From the NCBI GenBank assembly GCA_029582165.1, contig CM055891.1:29800832-29864831 (forward strand): a DNA stretch of 64,000 nt, written 5' to 3'. A model generated the notes under the pieces. That model was given only the letters and a program-made list of their open reading frames with translations, was not told where the DNA came from and made no database searches. Position numbers and translations under genes: made by a program. Every line of letters starts with the position of its first letter. Within the stretch, counting starts at the first letter, position 1. Shown piece after piece: positions 11,511 to 21,550 of the stretch. Source of the DNA: Portulaca oleracea (lineage: Eukaryota; Streptophyta; Magnoliopsida; Caryophyllales; Portulacaceae).

Positions 11511-13423
11511 ATGGCCGACAAATTAGCTCCTGACAAGCGACACGCCTTCGTACACAACGGTACTCTCCCTCTCTCTCGGATTGCCCATTGATTCACTGAT
11601 TGATTGCTGAACTTTTCAATTGGTATGTTGCAATTTCAGGTCAGAAGGTTTTTGAATGGGACCAAACCCTAGATGAGGTGAATATGTACATAGAATTGCC
11701 GCCAAATGTGCCAACGAAGTTGTTTCATTGTAAGATTCAATCAAAGCATGTCGAAGTTGGGATTAAAGGCAATCCTCCTTATTTGAATGTTAGTGATTTG
11801 CTTCAATTATTGTGTTGGACTGTAGTTTGTTGTTTTTGTTCAACATCTGAAAGTGTAGTTTGGATTACTGATGATGTGGTTGTTGTGATTTGGCAGCATG
11901 ATCTTCAGCATGCCGTGAAGACGGATTCTTCGTTTTGGACCTTAGGTAATCAATCGTCATACAGGAATTACATTTTCAAATTTTAGTTTCAGTCAATCAT
12001 AAGATTGCCCAGCATCAATTTTATGCTCAATAATTTTGATTGGCTTGTGTATCAATGTGTTACTTTTGTACAAGGTTATAGTGGTTTGATGTTTAGTGAA
12101 GTTATTCACTCAATGCATTTGCATTAATCAGTATTAGTAATCACTCAATGCATTCGAGTCAAGTCTAACTATTAATTGGCATGTATATCTACGGACCGTA
12201 TCTCTAATCATAGTTTTATAGTCTAACACGCCCCCTTATGTGCTGTGGACTTGAAGCGTGTAAGCTGCAAAGACCGGTTTCACCTTGTGCAAATGAACGT
12301 GGTTCTAAAATGCTAATGGTTGTACTAGTTTCAATGTGCTTTGGAATGAGGAACCACCTTCAGACAAGTAATGAATACTAATACTTGCCTTCTATGTCGA
12401 AGGTTAAGTTTCGAAGCCCACGTTTTTATAGGACGGACCCTTTTCGTTCCAGGCAACATGGGACTGCCTAGCTTAAAAAAGTGTATCTTGGGTGGTATAC
12501 TTTGTGTTCATGGGTTGCAAAGGACTTTTGTTAGTGATAGGCAATCTGTAATTGATTGGAGTTGGACATGAATTGTTTCTCAGAGGGTGAGAAATATTAA
12601 TGCTGTCTGATTTACCGATGCGTGTGCAGAGGATGACATAATGCATATAACCCTTCAAAAGAGGGATAAAGGTCAGACGTGGTCCTCGCCAATTGTAGGC
12701 GAAGGTCAGCTGGATCCTTACTCTGCAGATCTGGAACAGAAACGTCTGATGCTTCAAAGGTTTCAGGAAGAGGTAACGTACTGGCAGCACATTCTTATGC
12801 ATTAGTAGCTATTGTGCGTGTGTAGAATGGTGCTTATGTGTGAATGCTATCCTATTTGCGAAGTATCCCTTGTTTTGCTTGTGAGAGATACTAACCCAAA
12901 CCTTCTATAAAAAGAGTAGACCTGTTTCTTCAAGAAAGTGGAACACAAAAATAGAATAAATCTCAATGTCAATGTTGTCACATCTCTATAAGGTGATAGT
13001 AGTTTGATGCTTATTCAAGGTGTTCACTCAATGCATTCGACATGATTAAATGTCATCCAGCTGACCAAGGACTCTTATTTCTGACACTCCTTTTATTTCA
13101 TTCTTTGGTCCTGTCTGTGGTAGGATTGCTTCTTTGATAAATATGATCTATGAATGTTAGCGTAAACATATTTTACTCTTCTGATGCTTATATCATTCCG
13201 TTTTCGCCATTTTATTCTTTGCATGGACTGGTGACCAGTTTGAAAGAGAGATGCCAGTTAGAATGTATTTTTTTTTATTTATTTTTTTTATGCAGAACCT
13301 CTCATTTGTAAGTTGTAACCCACTAGCCTTTCTTTTCTGCAGAACCCGGGATTCGACTTCTCTCAAGCACAGTTTTCAGGGAACTGTCCAGACCCCAGAA
13401 CATTCATGGGTGGAATTCGCTGA
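11511..13423 (+). CDS. NudC (CS) domain-containing co-chaperone, NUDCD2-like
   Basis: Five exons: 11511-11559, 11640-11788, 11897-11945, 12630-12772, 13343-13423; 471 bp, 156 residues, phases consistent, stop TGA 13421-13423. The start codon follows a purine-poor leader, and the protein opens MADKLAPDKRHAFVHNG. The CS/p23-like beta-sandwich covers about residues 18-105 (FEWDQTLDEVNMYIELPPN, IQSKHVEVGIKGNPPYLN, SSFWTLEDDIMHITLQKRDK), followed by a conserved tail (EQKRLMLQRFQEENPGFDFS, GNCPDPRTFMGGIR). Family members are small cytosolic HSP90/HSP70-associated chaperones; the plant protein's clients are not known to me. Intron 3 is long (about 680 bases). It corresponds to Arabidopsis At5g58740, which also lies next to the DDB2 and MIK loci. 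Confidence 0.93.
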
Positions 13424-15187
13424 GCAAATAAGCGTACGATGACAAGTATTTATTCACTGTATAATGTTGAATCTTCTGTAGCATTATAACGAATAATCTG
13501 TTCGCTAGTACCTTTATTATGTTGATTGTGTGTGTATCATCAATTTGACTGATTGTCTTAACTCCAGACAACATAACAACCTATTTGATGTGACTGTCAA
13601 TTTTCTGGCTCTGCTCTAATCTTGTTGTGCCCTGTTTGGTTTAAGATTTGCTCCATCGGATCCGAATAAAGCAGTATCTGGGTTAGCTTTGCCGGTGGGA
13701 TTGTATCAGAAAGAGGTTTTGCAAATTGTTAAATTTACATTAGAAATCAAACCTAACATTGACTATTTGATTTGTATTTACTCAAATGTCATTTTATGCC
13801 TTTTGGAGACAACTCTTTTTAGTCCAAAATTTTTTTCACACATTTTCTTTGTACTCCTTTCAATTTTATGTCATTTTGTAACTCTTTCAAGTTTTCTGAC
13901 TGCTCCTTCCCAGTCTTCGGCCTCTTTCTCCTCACTTGAAATGAACATGCCCAAAGCCTCATTTAAGACTTACCCTATTCTTTTATACGGTGTGGTGCGA
14001 TACTGCGACTCATTATACTACTAAATATTCCTTCATATTTCATCACACTTTATTACAATCATTATCAATATATCTCACTTTTCTCCTCTACTTTTCACAT
14101 TTTCTCTCATCACCTATCATATTAATTACATTTTTCATAAATTTTACTATATCATTCTGCATTTTACCGTATTTTCTACCATTGCACTGTATCAACCGCT
14201 TAAGAGAATGGGCCCTCAGAAGTACATATTAAAAAGTAGGCAAATTGACCTTATCGGCAGATGACCATCCAAAAGTACTATATTATATCTAACAATTGGA
14301 TAAATTGGGAACTATTTATCTGTTTCTCCTTTTTTTGAATAATAAAAAGTATTTTTTTGTCCGATTAAAAATAATGTCAGAAAATTTAGAGTAAAGATAA
14401 GATCTTTAGTCAATTGAAAATAATATTAAAAAAATTTAGAGATAAAGAGTACATGGTTGATGGTACCCATGCACTGTTTGGTGATTGGAATCCCTCAAAT
14501 CCTCTTAAAAATGACTAATAGCGTAGGACAACTAACTCAATCTTTTGGGTCAGAACTCATAAAGTTCCCCCAGAGAATCAGATTCAGCCAATTTGGAATC
14601 TAAACACCGATTATGACCCTCAAATTCTTCCCCTCGAATACTTCCACCATAGCTGACAAAATTTTATCCGACCCGAATTATGACCTGAATTGTCCGATTT
14701 AGGAAAAATCGGGTTTAAACATAAATTTTTCATCCAAATTTTGACATTGACCGAATTAGCCGAACATTTGAACATAAAACTTATATTTTTTCCATTATTC
14801 AAACCCGATTTTAAATTCGTCCGAATTATCTGACCCACTTCCTTCCAAAATAAAACTAAATTCAGACATAAACTTTTCATCCAAATTTTAATATTGACCA
14901 AATTTACCCAAACACAAATTTTTTCCGACGCTGCCTACCAAAACCAAATTCCCTCTCTTTCTTTCTCTCCCTCGCTAATTAACAAATAACTCGTTAATGC
15001 TGATGAGCTTCGAAGCTTTTTCTTTCAGAACTTTGGCGCCGCGTCATATGTCTCTTTCTCTCACTCCAAATTCCCCAAAAAAACACCCATCTATGAACAT
15101 CCCCAATTCTCAATCAAATCCCTCATTTCAGACCTAATCTAAACCTTCATTTATACCCACCAAAAAAAGGGGGGAATCTCTCTTTCA
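13424..15187. other. Intergenic region NudC-like / MIK
   Basis: It contains one MITE (13969-14216) and, at about 14615-14920, a diverged dispersed repeat with 'gaattgtccgatttagg' and 'cattgaccgaatt' blocks. Related sequence occurs near 5440-5640 and 48760-49060. The last 250 bases before 15188 are pyrimidine-rich (ccctctctttctttctctcc), as in a plant promoter and 5' UTR. No gene was seen. Confidence 0.55.
13969..14216. repeat. GGCCCTGTTCTTTT-family MITE (diverged)
   Basis: The left side reads acttaccctattcttttatacggtg and the right side cgcttaagagaatgggccct. The interior shares the 'tttatcacaatcattatcaatatatctcac' and 'cctactttttcaca' landmarks with 38247-38499 and 51609-51850 (all given as approximate consensus), which groups these three copies. 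Confidence 0.65.
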
Positions 15188-18100
15188 ATGGGTGTTTTCC
15201 GGCGGGGATTGGTGGTGGGCAACTACTGCCACGACGTCCTCCTCCAAGACGACGTCGTCATAGCCGAATCCCTCGGCGGCGCAGCCTCTTTCATCTCCAA
15301 CATCTTCTCCCACCTCAACATCCCCTGCGATTACGTTTCCAAAGTTGGCTCCGATTTCAATTACTCTGTTTTCAGCCCTCCGATCATCTCCCCCACCTCC
15401 AAAACCACCATTTTCCACGCCCATTTCTCCTCAAACACCCCCTCAAACTCACCCGATCGGACCCTCAAACGGGTCTCTGCATGCGACCCGATATACCCCC
15501 ACAACTTGCCCCAATCGGGTCAGTTTGATTTCGGGTTGGCTGTGGGTGTTGGTGGTGAGATTTTGCCTGAAACTTTGGAGAAATTGGTGGAGATTTGCGA
15601 TGTTGTGTTTGTTGACATTCAAGGGTTGATTAGGGAGTTTGATGAGATTGATGGGTCAGTGAGATTGGTGGAGTTGAAGAGGACTAGATTTTACCCTTTG
15701 TTGTCGAGGGTAGGGTTTCTGAAGGCGTCTGCAGAGGAAGCAGAGTGTATGGATGTGGAGGAAGTGAGGAAGATGTGTTGTGTGATGGTGACTTATGGTG
15801 AGAAGGGGTGTAGGGTTTACTGGAGAGATGGAGAGGTTGAGATTTCGCCATTTTCGACGGTCCAGATTGATCCTACTGGTGCTGGGGATAGTTTGTTAGG
15901 AGGGTTTGTTGCTGGGCTTGCTTATGGGTTGGGAGTTCCTGATGCTGCATTGTTGGGGAACTTGTTTGGGTGTTTGACTGTGGGGGAAATTGGGTTGCCT
16001 AAGTTTGATCCAAAGTTGTTGCAGGTTTGTTCTTTGTTGCTCTTCTTTCATTTGTTTTTTGCTATGTTTTTGGTGGGTGTTTTGCATAGATGTGTTGCTT
16101 GCATGTTGATGTGGTAATGAGCTTGTGGTTTCAAATGAATCAGGTCTAATAAGTTCAGCTTCTTCTAATATAATCGTTGCTAACCTTGAGTTATCCTGTT
16201 CATTTTGGAGTAACTGCAAAAAAAAAAATGGAATGTCCATGGTTTGGATAGTCGAACAAGATTTTCTTTTCAACTTAGATTGTAATGGACCAAAGGAAAA
16301 TGTCTCGTTAGACCTCCTATGTTTGTTTTCTATGGAGTAGCAGGTAGTGAACGATTTGAAAATCTTGGGTCAATTGGAACTTGTCTCTCTTAATAGCAAA
16401 ATTTAGGGGCAAGACTGGTCCATCCGACCCCTCCATACCTCGCCTGGGCGGGATTTTGAAGTATCAGTTTTGGTTTGAAGAAAAACATTAGAAGTGTTGA
16501 GAATGTTGATTGTTCGCAGCTGATTTTTCTTTTTATGGAGTTTGCAACAACATTTGAATTGTAAGGTGTCTTTGGTGAAAGGATGACTGAATTGCAAAGT
16601 TTCTGAAAATCTGAAGCTGGCAATCTTTCTACTGCAGTTTAGGAAGATTGTTAGTGTGACCGGTGCAAAATGGGAAATATGACCAGATACACTTGTTTGA
16701 GGGTAGTAGTTAATAACAGCTATGCACAATTCAACGCAAGTCAACTGATTCAGAGAACAAGTGATGAGATAGTTTTCTGCAGGAGGTTTTATTTACATGT
16801 ACAGTGTTATGAAAGCTAGTATGTTGTCTTACCTTTTAGTAATGGCATCATCTTCAATTTCTGCCTTGAGAGAAGAGTGCTTCTTTCTCTTGGCTATTTG
16901 GTTCTTTGTGTCCTTTGCATTTGAGAATCAGCATGGATTTCAGTGGTCTATATATCAATTTGAGTACTTTTCAACCAATTTCGGCCAAATATAAAAGCCA
17001 GATCATGCCATGTGCTGAATGAGGATCATGGGGTTATTCTGTGTGATGCATGAGACTACGCACATCAAACTGATTCGGATTTAGAGAGTGATGAAGGTAC
17101 TTCATCTATAGCACGGCAAGCATTCCTGCAAGTCATAGACATTGTAATGTTGCCATCTATCTTAATGCTAAAAAAGTCTAAAGGCCACCATTCTACCATG
17201 GTATTCAATGTGAATCCTCAGTTCACTCAGTTCCATTTTATAGTTCATGTTGAATTTCAGAAAACGATAAAATAAAATAAAATAATTTGTCGGAGAGAGG
17301 GGTGGGGTCTCTTAGATCAGAAACTACAGTAACATGATTCCGTGACAACTTGCAGCTGTATTCTCCTGTTTACATAGCACTAACCAGGCATTTCTTGCCC
17401 AAAATGCCTTTCGTACTGCATCAACTATGATGTACAAGATTTATCCTCAACACCGGTTATCTGTTTCCTGGCTCAACAAGGTTTTGTGTAAGCCCTGAAT
17501 GAGGTCAGCGTGCCTCTATGAACATGCAGCTTGTAATGTAACATATCATGATGTTGGAAATGTGATGGCCTTTTTTGTATTTTGGTGCCCTTGTTTGTTG
17601 TCAATTTCCTTGTATGCTGACTTGTTTCTTTCCCTCTCAAGATTATCTGCTTTTTTTTTTTCTTGTTAGAAATTGGTTTTCCAATGGGTTCTCCAACTGG
17701 TTCTCCATATTGGTTTTCTATTTGTGTCTAAACTGATTTTGAAAGCGGTTTTTTTCAAAAGAGTATTTGTGGGTCCATAGGAATCACCATCCCTGTGAAT
17801 TTTAGTACATGGGGTGAGGCTCTGAATCTTCCACGCTCAAATCTGTTTTCCCCGGGAGTTTGTTGTTGTTGTTGTAATCTATTGTTTCGATGCTGGTTTG
17901 GTTTCTATGTATCCTTGCTCGCGATTGTTCCGATTCAAAATGGACAAAATTTGAGATTGTTGCTTTGATTTTTCTGCCATATTTGTCCTCTGTATGTGAT
18001 ATTGTTCACCCCTTCCCCCTATTACACAGAAAAAAGCATAACTTGGGGCTCACTTGACATTCAGAATTCTGGATATTGATTATATTTTTCTTGTTCACAG

Positions 18101-18397
18101 AGAGTCAAAGACGAGGTTCAAAAGAGACTGTTGCAGAATGACGAAAACTGTGTCTGTGACGGAGATAAACCTGAGTTTTTGTTCACAAAAACACCAGGGC
18201 ACGAGCAATTTCATGCATCTCTTAACGCCGTGAGGGTAGCATCGACGTCACTCATTCAGGAGTGTCATCAGAATTTGGACAATCATACAGAGGCCAAAGC
18301 TGTAAATCACACAATCAACCATCAGTGTAACGGGAAGAAATTCTCACACAAATCTGTAAGTGATGAACCAATTGAATCACTGAAACACGCACCGTGA
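15188..18397 (+). CDS. MIK: Myo-inositol kinase (pfkB family), two exons
   Basis: Exons 15188-16024 and 18101-18397 join in phase 0 (LLQ|RVK) to give 377 residues, slightly longer than the Arabidopsis enzyme (about 353). The start MGVFRRGLVVGNYCHDVLLQ matches the At5g58730-type N-terminus; LGGAASFISNI is the substrate-binding start of a ribokinase fold. DPTGAGDSLLGGF, about residues 228-240, is the second pfkB signature; its GAGD aspartate is the expected catalytic base. The reaction known for this clade is ATP-dependent 3-phosphorylation of myo-inositol in the cytosol, feeding phytate synthesis. The second exon encodes a poorly conserved hydrophilic tail (VCDGDKPEFLF, LIQECHQNL). The first third of exon 1 uses C-ending codons heavily; this stops near 15540. 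The 2.1-kb intron contains a dispersed repeat at 16255-16455. Confidence 0.92.
16255..16455 (+). repeat. Dispersed intronic repeat (SINE-like 3' end)
   Basis: Landmarks in order: caacttagattgtaatgg, aaaatgtctc, gaacgatttgaaaatcttgg, gtcaattggaac, gacccctccatacctcgcct, ggcgggattttga. The same order is seen at 48225-48425 (GT90 intron 4), in truncated form at 46395-46520 (GT90 intron 1), and as a short piece at 53170-53240 (PDX1 intron). All copies share the transcription strand of their host gene. The class is not identified. Confidence 0.65.
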
Positions 18398-18921
18398 TAC
18401 AAACAAGGGCAAGGACGAGCCCCCCCATTCTTCACTTCTGTAAGTTTGTTGACGATGCGAAAGCAAGAAGCTGTTGTGAATCTGCGAAAATCGAGCGGGC
18501 TTGACTGATAACTTTTGTGTCGATTTCAGTAGCTGAGCATAGTCTCTGTTTAGAATAAACCGGGTAGTAAACCATCACTAATCCGAGGGCCGAGGCTCAT
18601 TTGGGTACTTGCAAAAAGATAGTCCCTTTTAGTTAGGAATTTTGTTGTACTACTAGTAAATGCAACAGTGCTGTTTGATTGAGCCTGAGTTGCCATGCTG
18701 CTTTGTTGTAAATGGTTAATCCCACTTGTGATGGTACTTTGTAACTGTTGATTTTTCAGAATCCATATAACATGGTGCTCAACTAGACTCCGTACGAGTA
18801 AGGTAAAGGAAGGTTAGATGATGGTGAAAGTATGTAATGGATATTTTTTTTTTGGAAGGATTATAGTGCGAAAGAATGGGGTCGTAGTTGGTTCTTGATC
18901 AGATTCTGACAAAAAACTCCT

Positions 18922-19100
18922 TAGGGCCCTTTTCTTTGGATGGGTTATAATCAGGTTTGGATGGATTGGATCAGATTGGTTTGGATAAGTTATAATGTTT
19001 TTTTGGAAAATTGTGTTTTTAGAGGGATGTTTTTTTGAAGAATTGTGTAAGGTTTGGATTGGATTGGATAGGATAGTTGAACCAATTCAAAGAACGGGGT
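18922..19100. repeat. MITE with TTCTTTGGATTGG-type ends
   Basis: It runs from TAGGGCCCTTTTCTTTGGAT to CCAATTCAAAGAACGGGGTC in inverted orientation. The interior alternates 'ttggattggat' and 'gttataat'. Related copies are at 51344-51440 (short, reverse) and 59590-59735. Confidence 0.7.
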
Positions 19101-19111
19101 CCGAAACTTTT

Positions 19112-19302
19112 AGGCACCGTTCTTTTATGCGTTTGGTATGCGTTGCGTTTGCGTTTCGGAAAGTTGCGTTTGGGTGCGTTTGGGAAATAATAAAAGAAAA
19201 TGATCAATTGCGTTAAAGTGCGTTTGGATTGCGTTAAGGTGCGTTAAACTTTGTATATTTTGCGTTGCGTTTCGGTGCGTTAACGCACAAAACAACGGTG
19301 CT
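19112..19302. repeat. GGCACCGTTCTTTT MITE, copy 1
   Basis: It begins AGGCACCGTTCTTTTATGCG and ends GCACAAAACAACGGTGCT. The inside is rich in TGCGTTGCGTTTGCGTTTCG units. The second copy is at 19760-19955. It abuts the MITE at 18922-19100 with only about ten bases between them. Confidence 0.8.
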
Positions 19303-19759
19303 TTAGTACCAATTATGATGCATGTATGGATATTTCATTAATTCAATGGTTATAAGGATGAAACTTTGTTGTTCTAAACACAATTTTATACTGGAGAAAC
19401 TTTGTAGTTCTATACACCAAAAATAATACTTTCAAAAGTTTTAACTGTATATTGAAACAAACTAGTATTATTATATTCACAGTGAAAAGTTACTTTCATA
19501 AAAATGTAAGTTTATAAAAATTTTTTGAAAATATTTCTATTAAAAAATGGACAAAACCTTAAAAAGTTACAAATGATAAACACTAGAGAATAAAGGGAGT
19601 TGATTTTGTCAGAAATACTAGTATTAAAAAAGTTAAAAGGACAAACTTTGTTTTGACCTATTATGAGAAATATTAGTCACTTTGTTTCATATTATTTGTT
19701 ATTTATTAAGTATTATAGTCTTTAAGATGATTTTTTATTAATATTTTCTTATATGATAC

Positions 19760-19955
19760 AGGCACCGTTCTTTTGTGCGTTGTGTTGCGTTTGCGTTTCG
19801 ATAAGTTGCGTTGGGTTGCGGTAGGAAATAATAAAAAGGTGAGTAGAGGTGAATAGTAGATTGTGATAAGTTGCGATATCTTGCGTTTGCCGTGCGTTAG
19901 GTTTTATTGATTTTGCGTTGCGTTTGGGTGCCTTAACGCACAAAAGAACGGTGCC
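19760..19955. repeat. GGCACCGTTCTTTT MITE, copy 2
   Basis: Its termini are GGCACCGTTCTTTTGTGCG and CGCACAAAAGAACGGTGCC, an exact inverted pair. It shares the TTGCGTTTGCG core with copy 1 in the same orientation, 450 bases upstream. Confidence 0.85.
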
Positions 19956-20601
19956 ATAATATATTATTAATAATTATAGTATTATACTTTTAGAATAATA
20001 TTTTTTATTATGAATCTAATTGTAGTAGTTTTATTTTACAAATCATAATATATATATCAATAAATTTATGATCAAATTTTTTAAAGTTTGATTGTGCTTT
20101 TCAAGAATTTCCAAATGGACAAATAAATGGAACGCTCTCTCCATTATGTTAATTGTTACAGTTTTAACTTTTACGGTCTCCAATGTCACTCTTTGATTTA
20201 ATATGTTATTAACAATTGCAATATTATACTTTTATGATAATAATTTTCGTTACAAATCTAATGCTGATAATGTCATATAACAACTCATTGAATATATTGA
20301 GAAATTTATGGTCAATTTTTTTTTTAAATTTGACTGCACGATTTTAAAATATGACAATTAATATGGATTAATTGTCATCTTTGAATATTGTATAGTCAAA
20401 CATAGAAAATTTGACCATCAGTTTTTCAATATATATAATAACTTGCTATATAAAATTACTATCATTAAATTCGTATGAAAAATAATATCATAAAAATATA
20501 ATGTTACAATTATTAATAAAATATTATATAAAAAATTATTAATTACATTGGAGATTATAACAATTAATAAAATAAGAATTAATATAGAAAAGAGGTACTA
20601 C
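19956..20601. repeat. Array of degraded Stowaway-like copies
   Basis: At least three partial copies follow each other (about 19960-20140, 20140-20362, 20365-20600). They are recognised by recurring blocks 'ttaataattatagtattata', 'gagaaatttatggtc', 'gaaaatttgaccatcag' and 'gacaattaatatgg'. None keeps both intact ends. Confidence 0.6.
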
Positions 20602-20808
20602 TTCCGTCCCAAAATATTTGTCCGTTGACTAAATTTTGACTGTTAATTACTCACAAATTATAATGAATTAAAATATGAAATCACTACCATTAGAAAGATA
20701 ATTTGCTAAAGATTACAATGACGGTAATTTTATATTGTAACTCATTATAAATTTTTGAGTAATTGACGGTCAAAATTTAGTCAACGGATAAATATTTTGG
20801 GACAGTAG
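20602..20808. repeat. Stowaway-like MITE (TCCCAAAATATTTGTCCG type)
   Basis: CTTCCGTCCCAAAATATTTG at the left and CAAATATTTTGGGACAG-type sequence at the right (here ataaatattttgggacag) form an inverted repeat of more than 40 bases continuing into ccgttgactaaattttgac / gtcaaaatttagtcaacgg. TA is present at both edges. It ends only about 330 bases upstream of the ELF4-like start codon. Confidence 0.85.
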
Positions 20809-20882
20809 TATTAAAAAATGAGTCCACGATTATGATGGCCGACCAGTCAAACCTAGCGTGGCTCCTGTCCGAGGTTAGCTGC

Positions 20883-20890
20883 AGATATTT
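20883..20890 (-). promoter_or_regulatory. Short evening element (AAATATCT) upstream of ELF4-like
   Basis: AGATATTT on the plus strand is AAATATCT on the minus strand, the short form of the evening element bound by CCA1/LHY/RVE factors. It lies about 150 bases upstream of the TATA box. An 8-mer can occur by chance; the call rests on its position before an ELF4-family gene. Confidence 0.4.
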
Positions 20891-21036
20891 ATCTTCTTTA
20901 CATCCAAAAAGTTCTTCTTCCCCCTAAAAAAGCCCTCCAAAAAAAAAAAGAAAAAAGAAAAAGAGCAGCCCGCCATTTCTAAGTCGGTTGCCACCTTCGC
21001 CGTAAAATCCCCAGCCCAATTTCCAACTGGCGAAGC

Positions 21037-21044
21037 TATATAAA
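21037..21044 (+). promoter_or_regulatory. TATA box of the ELF4-like gene
   Basis: TATATAAA lies 93 bases upstream of the ATG at 21137, followed by a CT-rich leader with 'ctagagagagaaactagagagag'. The distance fits a short 5' UTR of about 60 bases. Confidence 0.6.
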
Positions 21045-21136
21045 CACAAGTCAGCGACCCTTTTTCCTTCCAATTCACTCCCTAGAGAGAGAAACTAGAG
21101 AGAGAATGCCAGTTACCATTTGATTGACGAGAAACC

Positions 21137-21550
21137 ATGGAGGAAACCACCATCGACGACCTCCGCAAAACCATAGCCAATGATCCCCTCACTCTCAATC
21201 CTATTCCCGACCGCCGTGACCTCCGCCGTGAGCCGCCTTCCGACGGCGGCGAGCAAGACTGGGATGACGAGGCCTGGGATACGCTGAGTTGCGGAATCGA
21301 GCGAGTTCAGTCGGTGCTCGATCAGAACAGAGCGTTGATTCAGCAAGTAAACGAGAATCATCAGTCCAAGGTTCCGGATAATTTGATCAAGAATGTCGCC
21401 CTAATTCGGGAAATCAACGGGAATATCAATAAGGTTGTGTCTATTTACTCTGATCTCTCTGTTAATTTCACTGATGTGGTTCGTCAACGTAAGGCTGTGT
21501 CGAAGAACAGTAACGGAAACGTCGTGAATGCCGGCGATGTGAAGCGATGA
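21137..21550 (+). CDS. ELF4: EARLY FLOWERING 4-like protein (DUF1313), intronless
   Basis: A single exon of 137 residues. The conserved helical hairpin covers about residues 45-118: WDDEAWDTLSCGIERVQSVL, DQNRALIQQVNENHQSKVPD, NLIKNVALIREINGNINKVV, SIYSDLSVNFTDVV. These match the ELF4 signature (VQSVLDQNR, IPDN, IREIN, YSDLS), and both length and lack of introns match ELF4. In Arabidopsis ELF4 joins ELF3 and LUX in the nuclear evening complex, which represses PRR and PIF genes at dusk. The N-terminus (EETTIDDLRKTIANDPLTLN) and C-terminus (NSNGNVVNAGDVKR) are variable. ELF4 and its paralogues EFL1-4 cannot be separated here, but the acidic lead-in and length favour ELF4 proper or EFL1. The TATA box and an evening-like element lie upstream. 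Confidence 0.92.
   Translation: MEETTIDDLRKTIANDPLTLNPIPDRRDLRREPPSDGGEQDWDDEAWDTLSCGIERVQSVLDQNRALIQQVNENHQSKVPDNLIKNVALIREINGNINKVVSIYSDLSVNFTDVVRQRKAVSKNSNGNVVNAGDVKR

Larger units (their letters stand above)
18398..20882. other. Intergenic region MIK / ELF4-like, dense in MITEs
   Basis: The first 350 bases are probable MIK 3' UTR. Nearly everything from 18922 to 20808 can be assigned to MITE copies (separate entries). The remaining AT-rich spacer (19303-19750) shows nothing recognisable. Confidence 0.6.

Noticed and set aside
13251..13342. Alternative acceptor 'tttatgcag' at about 13292 for the last NudC-like exon
   Set aside because: It would insert residues not found in the family and lead to a shifted or stopped frame. 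The acceptor at 13342 gives the conserved NPGFDFS junction.
15185..15424. Minus-strand ORF over the start of MIK
   Set aside because: It is a by-product of G/C-ending codons on the sense strand and has no family similarity.
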